Source of the DNA: JABMRP01 sp964444795
GTDB taxonomy: Bacteria; Planctomycetota; Planctomycetia; Pirellulales; Thermoguttaceae
Length of the DNA stretch: 24,331 nt
Assembly (NCBI GenBank): GCA_964444795.1
Contig: CAYUIQ010000134.1
Coordinates: 1 to 24,331 of the forward strand
Reading direction: 5' to 3'
In this document: one piece after another, positions 1-6,862 of the stretch
How the letters are laid out: every line of letters begins with the position of its first letter
Numbering within the stretch: the first letter of the stretch is position 1
Position numbers and translations under genes: made by a program
Notes under the pieces: generated by a model
The model's input: the letters and a program-made list of their open reading frames with translations, nothing else
What the model was told of the DNA's origin: nothing
Database searches by the model: none

Positions 1-530
1 CGCCCGCTGCCGAGCCAGCCCTTGGTTCCGGACAGCAGCTTGACGACTTCCTCCGGAGCCCGATCGGCCGGCACGCTCGCCCACCACTGGCGCCAGCGCC
101 CGGCTTGTTTCCGGCGCGTCTCGAGAGGACCAACGGCATCGAAGGGAAACTCCATGCCGGTCAGGTTGGTCAGAGCCACGTGAGCCGACTGTCGGGTGAC
201 CCAGTCGTCGTCGTCCAAACTGCCCAGCAACGGTCCGATGGCCTCGCGTCCGCCACACCAGGCCAAGGCCAACGTGGCCTGCCGTCGCACGACCAGCGCG
301 GGATCCTTCGTCGCGGCAATGACCGACCGCTCGGCGGCATACGCTCGAAGGAAACCGAGCGATTCGGCCGCGGCGGCGCGGATTTTCGGTGTATCGGACG
401 CCAACTTGTCCACGTTCTCGGCTATCTGTTGGTCGTACGGCGTACGGAGCAACTCATCGGCCGGCAGCAGCGAACAAACCAGCCACGCGGCAAGGGCCGC
501 CGGGAGAACGGATCGTGTAGTTGGATTCAT
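1..530 (-). CDS. Exported HEAT-repeat protein, N-terminal part (runs off window)
   Basis: The frame is open from an ATG at 530 down to base 1, giving 176 codons of an incomplete protein. The N-terminus (MNPTTRSVLPAALAAWLVCS) reads as a signal peptide ending near LLPADE, so the product is probably periplasmic. Residues 35-120 contain helical repeats of HEAT type: alternating helices, with the phrases RAAAAESLGFL, VRRQATLALAWCG and VTRQSAHVALTNLTG at about 30-residue spacing. A Trp-rich stretch (RWRQWWASVP) follows. HEAT repeats normally serve as protein-binding scaffolds, so no enzymatic role can be assigned. No Shine-Dalgarno is visible before 530. An in-frame ATG at 551 would add seven residues and is an alternative start. 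The gene lies downstream of the CNNM gene on the same strand after a 149-bp gap, so co-transcription is possible but unproven. Confidence 0.8.
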   Translation of the reverse strand, partial: MNPTTRSVLPAALAAWLVCSLLPADELLRTPYDQQIAENVDKLASDTPKIRAAAAESLGFLRAYAAERSVIAATKDPALVVRRQATLALAWCGGREAIGPLLGSLDDDDWVTRQSAHVALTNLTGMEFPFDAVGPLETRRKQAGRWRQWWASVPADRAPEEVVKLLSGTKGWLGSG

Positions 531-679
531 GGGCGGGCGTGTATTGAGCATGGGGATGGTGGGTATGGGAGAAATGCATCGGGGACTCACACAAGCCTAC
601 CCCCCTGTCCCGGATATTGCAAGGCTTTGGCTCCCGGCCACGGGGACTAACCGTTGAACGCCCACTCATCGACCGAACA

Positions 680-1906
680 TTACGTCCCCTCTTCATGCCC
701 TAGTGGCTCACCGCTTTGCGGCCGGGAATCACCCTCTTCCGACTCGCGGACGTCGATCCCGATCCGCTTCATCCGCGCTTCCCATTTCTGCCGTGCGAGT
801 CGGCGCATGTCGTCGATCTTGTCGGCTTCGTCGACGATCTCGATTCCGATCAGCGTTTCGACAACGTCTTCCAGGGTGACGAGTCCCTCGGTGCCGCCGT
901 AATCGTCGACGACCAGCAGGATGTGCGCCCGGTTGTCGAGCAATTCCTCCAGCACCTGACTCAAGGGGGTCGTTTCGGTGACCGCGCGGAGTTCGCGGCG
1001 GAGTTCGTGCAACTTGGCGCTGCCGTCGGTACGATGTTCGTCGAGGAGGATGTCGGTCTTGAGCACAAAGCCCGTGATCTCGTCGACGGTCTCGCCGAAG
1101 ATGGGGATACGGGAGAAACTGATGTCCGTGTAGTTTTCCATCACCTCATGCACGGTCAGGTCCTGCTGCCAAGCGAGCACGACGGTGCGCGGCGTCATGA
1201 TGTCTTCGGCGCACAGGTCGGGAAATCGGAACAGGTTCGTGAGGATCCGCGATTCCTTCGCGTCGAGGTCGCCCGCTTCGGCGCCGATTTCGGCCAATGC
1301 CGTGAACTCTTCCCGACTGAACCGGTGGACGCTCTGCCCGTGCGTCAACAACTTCGTTAGCTTCTCGGAGATGTAAATCAAGGGAAACAGACTCCAGATG
1401 AGAAACTGCACGAATTGCGCCGTGACGATCGCCAATCGCCGCCAGTAAAGCGCGCCGATCGTCTTGGGGATGATCTCGGAGAGGAAGAGGATCAGCAGCG
1501 TTAGCACGGCCATGGCAACACCAACGTAGGCGTCTCCGAAGTAGGCCGCCGCCTCGGCACCCGCCCCGCCGGCTCCGATCGTATGGGCGATGGTGTTCAG
1601 CGTCAGAATGGCCGCCAGCGACCGGTCGATGTCGGCCTTGATCTTCTTCAACAGCCGAGCGCCCCGCCGACCCTCTTTCTCCAGATTGAGGATATACGAC
1701 GGCGAGACGCTGAGCACGACGGCCTCGGCCACGGAGCAGAGGAACGAAAACACCAGCGCCGATGACGCATAGACCAGCATCATCACCAGATGGTAGGGCC
1801 CCGGGGCACCCGGGTCGCTCGGCAATTCGGGCGCTGCGGCCGCCTGTGCGCCGGCGGTCAGCAATAGCCCGGCCGGCAGGATCCAGATCATCGTACGAAT
1901 TTTCAT
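680..1906 (-). CDS. CNNM (DUF21)/CBS-pair membrane protein, hemolysin C/CorC-like
   Basis: The 408-residue protein begins with a signal-like segment (MKIRTMIWILPAGLLLTAGA). A CNNM/DUF21 transmembrane domain follows (about residues 38-190), with hydrophobic helices around LVYASSALVFSFLCSVAEAV and AMAVLTLLILFLSEIIPKTI. The motif EIIPKTIG is typical of the family. Next comes a CBS pair (about 235-360) beginning MTPRTVVLAW and ending GTEGLVTLEDVVETLIG. Family members are inner-membrane proteins linked to Mg2+/Co2+ or Na+ transport, and the CBS pair senses nucleotides. The usual C-terminal CorC_HlyC (transporter-associated) domain is missing: after the CBS pair only a charged tail of about 50 residues remains. 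The ATG at 1906 is preferred because it places the signal/TM segment at the N-terminus. An upstream ATG at 1954 would add 16 polar residues. It is divergent from ispD. The substrate cannot be told from sequence. Confidence 0.88.
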   Translation of the reverse strand: MKIRTMIWILPAGLLLTAGAQAAAAPELPSDPGAPGPYHLVMMLVYASSALVFSFLCSVAEAVVLSVSPSYILNLEKEGRRGARLLKKIKADIDRSLAAILTLNTIAHTIGAGGAGAEAAAYFGDAYVGVAMAVLTLLILFLSEIIPKTIGALYWRRLAIVTAQFVQFLIWSLFPLIYISEKLTKLLTHGQSVHRFSREEFTALAEIGAEAGDLDAKESRILTNLFRFPDLCAEDIMTPRTVVLAWQQDLTVHEVMENYTDISFSRIPIFGETVDEITGFVLKTDILLDEHRTDGSAKLHELRRELRAVTETTPLSQVLEELLDNRAHILLVVDDYGGTEGLVTLEDVVETLIGIEIVDEADKIDDMRRLARQKWEARMKRIGIDVRESEEGDSRPQSGEPLGHEEGT

Positions 1907-1971
1907 GGCGGATGGCTGCTGGGAAAGGTCGGTTTCACCCCGCTCCGGTAGCATACCTTCTTGCGGCGGGC

Positions 1972-1999
1972 GGTCAAGGCGTCAGCTTCCACCTTGACC
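1972..1999. repeat. Perfect 8-bp inverted repeat in the CNNM/ispD divergent gap
   Basis: GGTCAAGG at 1972-1979 is mirrored by CCTTGACC at 1992-1999 around a 12-base spacer. It lies between two divergently transcribed genes, so it could be an operator or an RNA hairpin in one of the leaders. No T-run follows, which argues against a terminator. Confidence 0.45.
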
Positions 2000-2087
2000 C
2001 CCACCCGATGAAACCGGAAAATAGGACGTTCGGAACTGGGATATTCGGAATCATGCCGCCCTTTACCCCTCCCCAGGAGTCCCCGCC

Positions 2088-2828
2088 GTGGCGAAGTTCT
2101 CGGTTATTTTGCCGGCCGCCGGCCGCAGCCGCCGGTTCAAGGACAAACATTACAAGAAACCGTACGCGCCGCTGGCCAATCGGGCCGTGTGGCTACACTC
2201 GGCCGAGCGATTCATGAATCGCGACGACGTGGTCCAGGTGCAGGTGGTCGTCGCGCCGGAAGACCGCGAGCAGTTTAACTTCAAATTCGGATCCAACGTG
2301 GCCATCCTGGGAATCGAACCGGTCCCCGGCGGTACCGAGCGGGCCGACTCGGTGGAAAACGCCCTGGAGCGAGTCAAACCCGAGGCCGATTTCGTCTGCA
2401 TTCACGACGCCGCCCGGCCGTGTCTCGCCGAGGAGTGGATCGACCGCGTATTCGCCGCCGCGGAGAAGTCGGGCGCCGCCATCCTGGCCATCCCGGTGGG
2501 CGGAACGCTCAAACGCGTGGGACCCGACAACACGATCGAGGAGACCGTTTCCCGCGACGGTCTCTGGGAAGCGCAAACCCCCCAGGTATTTCGCCGCGAG
2601 TTGCTGATCGAAGCCTACGCCCGGCGCGAGGGATTCCAAGCCACCGACGACGCCCAACTCGTCGAGCGCCTGGGCCACGCGGTGACCGTGGTTCTCGGCT
2701 CGGCCGTCAACCTGAAAATCGCCACCAAGGAGGATCAACGTCTGGCCGAGCAAGCCCTCAAAGCCATGCCCAAGCCCAAGTTCGATCGGCCCGCGCATCC
2801 CTTTGCGGATGATGATATGTGGAGGTGA
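2088..2828 (+). CDS. ispD: 2-C-methyl-D-erythritol 4-phosphate cytidylyltransferase
   Basis: IspD transfers CMP from CTP to 2-C-methyl-D-erythritol 4-phosphate in the non-mevalonate isoprenoid pathway, in the cytoplasm. The 246-residue product has the family landmarks in order. The N-terminal nucleotide-binding loop is ILPAAGRSRRF (residues 7-17), with the lysines of HYKKPYAPL just after it. These are followed by GGTERADSVENAL, the HDAARP motif near residue 105, TPQVFRRELL, ATDDAQLVE and the closing GSAVNLKIATKED. The start is a GTG at 2088 with AGGAG at 2075-2079, 8 bases upstream, which fits better than any nearby ATG. The C-terminus carries about 25 extra residues ending HPFADDDMWR beyond the usual core. 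The gene stands alone without ispF. It is followed directly by a heptamer repeat array and the S23-type gene. Confidence 0.95.
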   Translation: MAKFSVILPAAGRSRRFKDKHYKKPYAPLANRAVWLHSAERFMNRDDVVQVQVVVAPEDREQFNFKFGSNVAILGIEPVPGGTERADSVENALERVKPEADFVCIHDAARPCLAEEWIDRVFAAAEKSGAAILAIPVGGTLKRVGPDNTIEETVSRDGLWEAQTPQVFRRELLIEAYARREGFQATDDAQLVERLGHAVTVVLGSAVNLKIATKEDQRLAEQALKAMPKPKFDRPAHPFADDDMWR

Positions 2829-2832
2829 GGGG

Positions 2833-2892
2833 TAGGGACTGGGGATTAGGGACTAGGGACTAGAAAAGGAGTGAGGGGATGGGGGTTAGGGA
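2833..2892 (+). repeat. Left heptamer tandem array (consensus TRGGGAY) upstream of the S23 gene
   Basis: Four contiguous 7-bp units begin at 2833, 2840, 2847 and 2854: TAGGGAC, TGGGGAT, TAGGGAC and TAGGGAC, followed by a partial TAG at 2861-2863. After a short break containing the ribosome-binding site (AAGGAG at 2866-2871), G-rich heptad-like sequence resumes at 2875. It runs through the S23 start codon into codons 2-5 (GGGGTTAGGGAT at 2881-2892). The array starts 4 bp after the ispD stop codon. The repeat unit and phase were read directly; any relation to cyanobacterial short tandemly repeated repetitive sequences is inference. Confidence 0.85.
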
Positions 2893-3247
2893 TCATCGGG
2901 AGCTGATTGTATGGCAGAGGGCGATGGATCTTGTGGAACGGATCTACGAGGTTACTGGCGGGTTTCCGAAAGCGGAGATGTATGGACTGACGAGTCAGAT
3001 TCGGCGGGCGGCGGTCTCCATTCCGTCGAATATCGCCGAAGGGAACGGCCGACGTACGACGGGAGACTACGTGCATTTTCTTGCCATCGCCAATGGATCG
3101 CTCAAAGAACTGGAAACTCAAATCGAGATTGCCACCCGCCTTCATTTCTGCAACGATCAGACCCTGAAGTCCCTACTCCAACGCACAGCCGAAATCGGCC
3201 GCATGTTGACCGGCCTCCGCAAATCCCTCCAAAACAAACACCCCTAG
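2879..3247 (+). CDS. Four helix bundle protein, S23/23S rRNA intervening-sequence protein family
   Basis: The 122-residue protein matches the S23 four-helix-bundle family throughout. The diagnostic order is ELIVWQRAMDLVERIYEVT, FPKAEMYGLTSQIRRAAVSI, PSNIAEGNGRRTTGDYVHFL, AIANGSLKELETQ, and a last helix EIGRMLTGLRKSL. Family members form pentameric four-helix bundles. They were first seen as ORFs inside 23S rRNA intervening sequences, and their paralogue Avd works with diversity-generating reverse transcriptases. No reverse transcriptase or rRNA is present here, so the job of this copy is unknown. AAGGAG at 2866-2871 lies 7 bases before the ATG. The gene sits between ispD and tyrS, bracketed by inverted heptamer arrays. 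Its first codons and its TAG stop both lie in repeat-like sequence, which suggests it arrived as a unit with those repeats. Confidence 0.92.
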   Translation: MGVRDHRELIVWQRAMDLVERIYEVTGGFPKAEMYGLTSQIRRAAVSIPSNIAEGNGRRTTGDYVHFLAIANGSLKELETQIEIATRLHFCNDQTLKSLLQRTAEIGRMLTGLRKSLQNKHP

Positions 3248-3268
3248 CGCAATCTCCCCCACAACCTC

Positions 3269-3307
3269 AAATCTATCCTCTAGTCCCTACACAACCCCTA
3301 GCCCCTA
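3269..3307 (-). repeat. Right heptamer tandem array, inverted relative to the left one
   Basis: Read on the minus strand from 3307, the units are TAGGGGC, TAGGGGT, a 4-base break (TGTG), TAGGGAC, TAGAGGA and TAGATTT. The ten-base string TAGGGACTAG, present twice in the left array (2847-2856 and 2854-2863), occurs here in exact inverse orientation at 3280-3289. A further unit, TAGGGGT on the minus strand, overlaps the S23 stop codon at 3240-3246. The array ends 2 bp before the tyrS ATG. Confidence 0.82.
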
Positions 3308-3309
3308 CC

Positions 3310-4587
3310 ATGATCTTTGAAAACCTCTCCTGGCGAAACCAAATTAACCAAACGACCGACGACGCCCATCTGCCGACGTGGCTGGAGGAAAAACCGCGTA
3401 CGGTCTATGCCGGATTTGACCCGACGGCCGATAGTTTGCACCTGGGCCATCTGGTGGCCGTGATGATCCTGCGGCGATTTCAGCAGGCGGGGCATCGACC
3501 CATCGCGCTGGTCGGCGGGGCGACCGGCATGATCGGCGATCCCAGCGGCAAGAGTGAGGAGCGCAACCTGCTCTCCGTCGAGCAACTCCAGGCCAATATT
3601 GCCGGCATGGAGAAGCAGTTGCGCCGGTTCCTCGATTTCGACTGCGGCGAGCAATCCGCCCTGCTGGTCAATAACCACGATTGGATGGGCCCCTTCGGCT
3701 ATCTCGATTTTCTCCGCGACGTGGGCAAACACTTTCCCGTCAACGTGATGCTCACCAAGGACTCGGTCAAGAGCCGCCTGGAGCGTACCGACGCGGGCCT
3801 CAGCTACACGGAGTTCAGCTACATGCTCTTGCAGGCGTACGACTTCGTGCAACTCTACGACCAATACGCTTGCGAGTTGCAGGTGGGCGGCAGCGATCAA
3901 TGGGGCAACATTACCGCCGGCATCGATCTGGGCCGAAGGCTCCGTTCCGTGCAACTCTACGGCATGACCTGCCCGCTGATCACGAAGAGCGACGGCACGA
4001 AGATGGGCAAGACCGAGTCGGGCGCCCTTTGGCTCGATCCGGAGAAGACCAGCCCCTACCAGTTTTACCAGTACTGGATCAACCTGGCCGACGCCGACGT
4101 GGGGACGTGCCTGCGGTTCTTCACCGACATGGAGCGGAAAGACGTCGAGTCGCTCGAAGCACGGCACGCCGAGGACCCCGGCCGGCGCGAGGCCCAGCGC
4201 AGTCTGGCCACCGAACTGACCCGACTGGTCCACGGCCCGGAGGGAGTCGAAACGGCGGAACGGGCGACGCGGATTTTTTTCGGTGAAGAGATCTCCGCCC
4301 TCTCCGACGCCCAGTTGAGGGAGATCTTCGCCGACGTACCCAGCCACGAGCTTTCCCGGGGCGAACTGGAAGGCGACGGGCTGCCGGTCATCGACGCGCT
4401 GGCCACCGCCGGGCTGGCCAAGAGTAAAGGCGACGCGCGGCGAACCATCAAGCAGGGCGGCGCGTATGTGAACAATCGCCGCGTGGCCGACCTCGACGCC
4501 CAACTGACCGCCGCCGATCTGGCCAGCGAATCGGTCCTGGTCTTGCGGTCGGGAAAGAAACGGTATGCGTTGCTGAAGTTTGTGTAG
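3310..4587 (+). CDS. tyrS: Tyrosine--tRNA ligase
   Basis: The 425-residue cytoplasmic class I aminoacyl-tRNA synthetase charges tRNA-Tyr. The HIGH signature appears as HLGH (residues 44-47) after the FDPTADSLHLGH loop. The tyrosine-binding region reads GGSDQWGNITAG. The KMSKS loop is KMGKT (231-235), a common bacterial TyrS variant. A C-terminal S4 RNA-binding domain occupies roughly the last 70 residues (GDARRTIKQGGAYVNNRRV to KRYALLKF). Length and domain order match standard bacterial TyrS. The ATG at 3310 is chosen because MIFENLSWRN starts the conserved N-terminus; longer in-frame extensions overlap the S23 gene and are spurious. No Shine-Dalgarno precedes it, because the 30 bases upstream consist of the C-rich face of the inverted heptamer array. 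The TAG stop (4585-4587) is the first three bases of another heptamer array. Confidence 0.96.
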   Translation: MIFENLSWRNQINQTTDDAHLPTWLEEKPRTVYAGFDPTADSLHLGHLVAVMILRRFQQAGHRPIALVGGATGMIGDPSGKSEERNLLSVEQLQANIAGMEKQLRRFLDFDCGEQSALLVNNHDWMGPFGYLDFLRDVGKHFPVNVMLTKDSVKSRLERTDAGLSYTEFSYMLLQAYDFVQLYDQYACELQVGGSDQWGNITAGIDLGRRLRSVQLYGMTCPLITKSDGTKMGKTESGALWLDPEKTSPYQFYQYWINLADADVGTCLRFFTDMERKDVESLEARHAEDPGRREAQRSLATELTRLVHGPEGVETAERATRIFFGEEISALSDAQLREIFADVPSHELSRGELEGDGLPVIDALATAGLAKSKGDARRTIKQGGAYVNNRRVADLDAQLTAADLASESVLVLRSGKKRYALLKFV

Positions 4588-4639
4588 GGACTGGAGAATA
4601 GGGACTAGCGATTGGACATTGGTCATTGGGTATTGGTGC
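4585..4639 (+). repeat. Third heptamer array, starting in the tyrS stop codon
   Basis: Seven complete 7-bp units plus most of an eighth run in phase from 4585: TAGGGAC, TGGAGAA, TAGGGAC, TAGCGAT, TGGACAT, TGGTCAT, TGGGTAT, TGGTGC. TAGGGACTAG recurs exactly at 4599-4608. Orientation matches the left array at 2833. The array decays along its length while keeping T-R-G at the start of most units. No S23 gene accompanies it. Confidence 0.78.
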
Positions 4640-4661
4640 TTCCACTCGAAGGAGAGCGCTC

Positions 4662-5342
4662 GTGCGGAGAAAACTACGTATCGCCGTGATTTCGATCGTC
4701 GTGCTGCTGGTGCTGTTGATGCTGGCGGTCTTGGGGCTCTACCTGGCGGCCCAACACGAGCCGGAGTTTTATCGGCAGGCGATGCGGGCCGAGCCCGAGG
4801 TGCTCCGCCAGGGAAGCAACCGCATGCTCCAACGGGTAACCGTGCTGAAGAACGACGTGCGGCGCGTCGGCCAATGGCAGACGGTCATCACGGCCGAGGA
4901 AATCAACGGCTGGCTGGCCGTTGATCTGGTCGAAAACCATCCCGAGGCATTGCCCGACTGGGCGAGCGATCCCCGGGTAGCCATCGTTCCGGAGCACGTC
5001 TTGATGGCCTGCCGCGTTCAGCGGGGGAAGGTCAAGGGGATCGTCACCTTCGACGTCGACGTGGCACTTGGCGAAGCCAATACGGTGGCACTGCGGATTC
5101 GCACCGCCCAGGCGGGACTCCTCCCCTTGCCCCTGGAGAAGATCGCCGAGAAGGTCACGGCCGCGGCGCAAAAAATGGAATTGCGAATCGAGTGGCGTCA
5201 GATCGACGGGGATCGCGTGGCCATGATCTCGGTCCCCCCACCCAAGACGGGCAAAGACAAAGCCGTGCGGATCGAAACGCTCGAACTTCGCCAAGGGGAG
5301 ATTTACCTCGACGGCACAACCGAGCCGGCCGGGGGTGGGTAG
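4662..5342 (+). CDS. Membrane-anchored hypothetical protein
   Basis: The 226-residue product starts with a short basic segment (VRRKLRIAV), then one hydrophobic helix (ISIVVLLVLLMLAVLGLYLA, about residues 9-28). The rest is a soluble domain with EEINGWLAVDLVENHPEALP and alternating beta-type segments, and a polar C-terminus. This fits a single-pass inner-membrane protein with its domain outside the cytoplasm. I do not recognise a named family, although the anchor-plus-small-domain plan is common in planctomycetes. The GTG at 4662 is chosen because AAGGAG (4649-4654) lies 7 bases upstream. The alternative ATG at 4626 lies inside the heptamer array and would add 12 residues in front of the anchor. 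The gene follows tyrS by 74 bp and converges on the oxidoreductase gene with a 6-bp gap. Confidence 0.75.
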   Translation: MRRKLRIAVISIVVLLVLLMLAVLGLYLAAQHEPEFYRQAMRAEPEVLRQGSNRMLQRVTVLKNDVRRVGQWQTVITAEEINGWLAVDLVENHPEALPDWASDPRVAIVPEHVLMACRVQRGKVKGIVTFDVDVALGEANTVALRIRTAQAGLLPLPLEKIAEKVTAAAQKMELRIEWRQIDGDRVAMISVPPPKTGKDKAVRIETLELRQGEIYLDGTTEPAGGG

Positions 5343-5348
5343 CTCCTT

Positions 5349-6668
5349 TTACAACGTCCACCCCTTGCGGTACTCGCGGCGGATGTATGGGTCGGCTTCC
5401 AGGGCGTTGGTCGCCTTGAGGTTCTTCGCGTCCCACTCGATCCGCTTGCCGGTCCTTAGGGCCAGATTGCCCAGCAGCACCGTTTCGGTCAACGGGCCGG
5501 CGTAGCCGAAATGGGACAACGCGGCCGGGCCGCCCTTGCAGGCAGCGTGCCATTCGGCGTCCTCGTTCTTCACGCGGCGGATCGTTTGCGGCGGCGGCTT
5601 GAAGTCTTCCAGGATCGAGTGGGGTGCAATAATCCACGCGGTACTGCGACGCTGAAAGTACATCTTGCCCTTGTCGCCGATGAGAATGCCGTCGATCCCG
5701 CCGACTTTGTGCCCGGCAACGACCTCCTCCGGTGGGAGGTTCTGCTTGCCGTCTTTCTTCCCGTCGTACCAGACCAGCTTGACCGGCGGCTTGTCGCCCC
5801 GGGCGGGAAACTGGTAGGTGATCGTCGACCAATTCGGCGGCGACTCCTCGGTGGCCCCTTGCGAAACCGCTTCGACCGAGGTGGGGTTGCCCAACTCCAG
5901 GGCCCAGTAGGGCATGTCGATGATGTGACAGGCCATGTCGCCCAACGCGCCGGTGCCGAAATCCCAAAACCCCCGCCACTTAAACGGCACGTAGGCCGGA
6001 TGGTAGGGCCGCACCGGCGCGGGTCCCAGCCAGAGATCCCAATCCAACCCGGCGGGCACCGGGGGCGTGTCGGCCGGCCGATCGACCCCTTGCGGCCAAA
6101 TGGGCCGGTTGGTCCAGAAATGGGCTTCCCGAACCGAGCCGATGATTCCCGCTTGGACCAACTCGACCGCGCGGCGGATCGGTTCGCCGGCGTGTGCCTG
6201 GTTGCCCATCTGCGTGGCCACCTTCATCTCGGCCGCCGTTTCGGTCATCAGCCGGGCTTCGTAAAGCGAGTGCGTCAGCGGCTTCTGGCAGTAGACGTGT
6301 TTGCCCAACTTCATCGCCATGATCGACGCCGCGGCGTGCGTGTGGTCGGGCGTGCTCACGGTCACCGCGTCGATGTCCTTTTGCCGATCGAGCATGACGC
6401 GGAAATCTTGGTACTTCTTGGCCTGGGGAAACTGGTCGAACGTTTTCGCGGCGCGGCTTTCGTCGACGTCGCACAAGGCCACGATGTTGCACCCCTCGGC
6501 CGCCGAATCGCGCACCTCGCCCGCTCCCTTGCCGCCCGCCCCGACACTGGCCACGTTGAGCCGATCAGCGGCGCCCCACGCCCGGCGGGGAATATACGAA
6601 ATCGAAAACGCCGACACGGCCGCCGTGCCGACGAATACGCGCCGGGTGACTCTTGGTTTGGTCATCAT
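5349..6668 (-). CDS. Tat-exported Gfo/Idh/MocA family oxidoreductase
   Basis: The 439-residue protein begins with a twin-arginine signal (TRRVFVGT, R9-R10, then a hydrophobic stretch ending near RRAWGA), so it is likely folded with its cofactor before export. A Rossmann NAD(P)-binding fold follows (NVASVGAGGKGAG, residues 38-50; ALCDVDESRA). Then comes the family segment VSTPDHTHAAASIMAMKLGKHVYCQKPLTHS. The usual EKP triad is QKP here (residues 128-130), a variant I associate with the Tat-exported branch. The C-terminal domain carries WDFGTGALGDMACHIIDMPYWAL, with the conserved Asp/His region. Family members oxidise or reduce sugars, polyols and related alcohols; the substrate cannot be named from sequence. 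The start has GGAAAGGAA just upstream of tandem ATG codons (6668 and 6665). It converges with the gene ending at 5342 and follows the VWA gene on the same strand. Confidence 0.92.
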   Translation of the reverse strand: MMTKPRVTRRVFVGTAAVSAFSISYIPRRAWGAADRLNVASVGAGGKGAGEVRDSAAEGCNIVALCDVDESRAAKTFDQFPQAKKYQDFRVMLDRQKDIDAVTVSTPDHTHAAASIMAMKLGKHVYCQKPLTHSLYEARLMTETAAEMKVATQMGNQAHAGEPIRRAVELVQAGIIGSVREAHFWTNRPIWPQGVDRPADTPPVPAGLDWDLWLGPAPVRPYHPAYVPFKWRGFWDFGTGALGDMACHIIDMPYWALELGNPTSVEAVSQGATEESPPNWSTITYQFPARGDKPPVKLVWYDGKKDGKQNLPPEEVVAGHKVGGIDGILIGDKGKMYFQRRSTAWIIAPHSILEDFKPPPQTIRRVKNEDAEWHAACKGGPAALSHFGYAGPLTETVLLGNLALRTGKRIEWDAKNLKATNALEADPYIRREYRKGWTL

Positions 6669-6805
6669 GGTTCCTTTCCGTGCGAAACGAGAAACGGCCC
6701 GATGGCGCGATTGTATCGCACATCGGGCCGTGCCGCAAACCTTGCCGGAAATTGCTTAGGATCGGTCAAGAAGTCACTGTCGAACGATCCTCAGGCCAAC
6801 GTCGC

Positions 6806-6846
6806 GGGGCAGGTGTCCAGCCATGTGCCAAACACCTGCCCCTTTT
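6806..6846. repeat. Perfect 11-bp inverted repeat with T-run between two minus-strand genes
   Basis: GGGGCAGGTGT at 6806-6816 pairs with ACACCTGCCCC at 6832-6842 around a 15-base loop, with TTTT at 6843-6846. The T-run follows the stem on the plus strand, but both flanking genes are on the minus strand. It therefore does not work as a conventional terminator for the VWA gene, whose stop codon is at 6863. It may be a palindromic repeat of the genome, or a transcript-end structure without a U tract. Confidence 0.6.
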
Positions 6847-6862
6847 CGTGCGACGGCCCAAG

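Noticed and set aside
2833..3307. A diversity-generating retroelement around the S23/Avd-like gene
   Set aside because: No reverse transcriptase, template repeat or variable repeat is present, and the flanking genes are ispD and tyrS.
6806..6846. A terminator for the VWA gene
   Set aside because: The T-run lies on the wrong strand for a minus-strand transcript.
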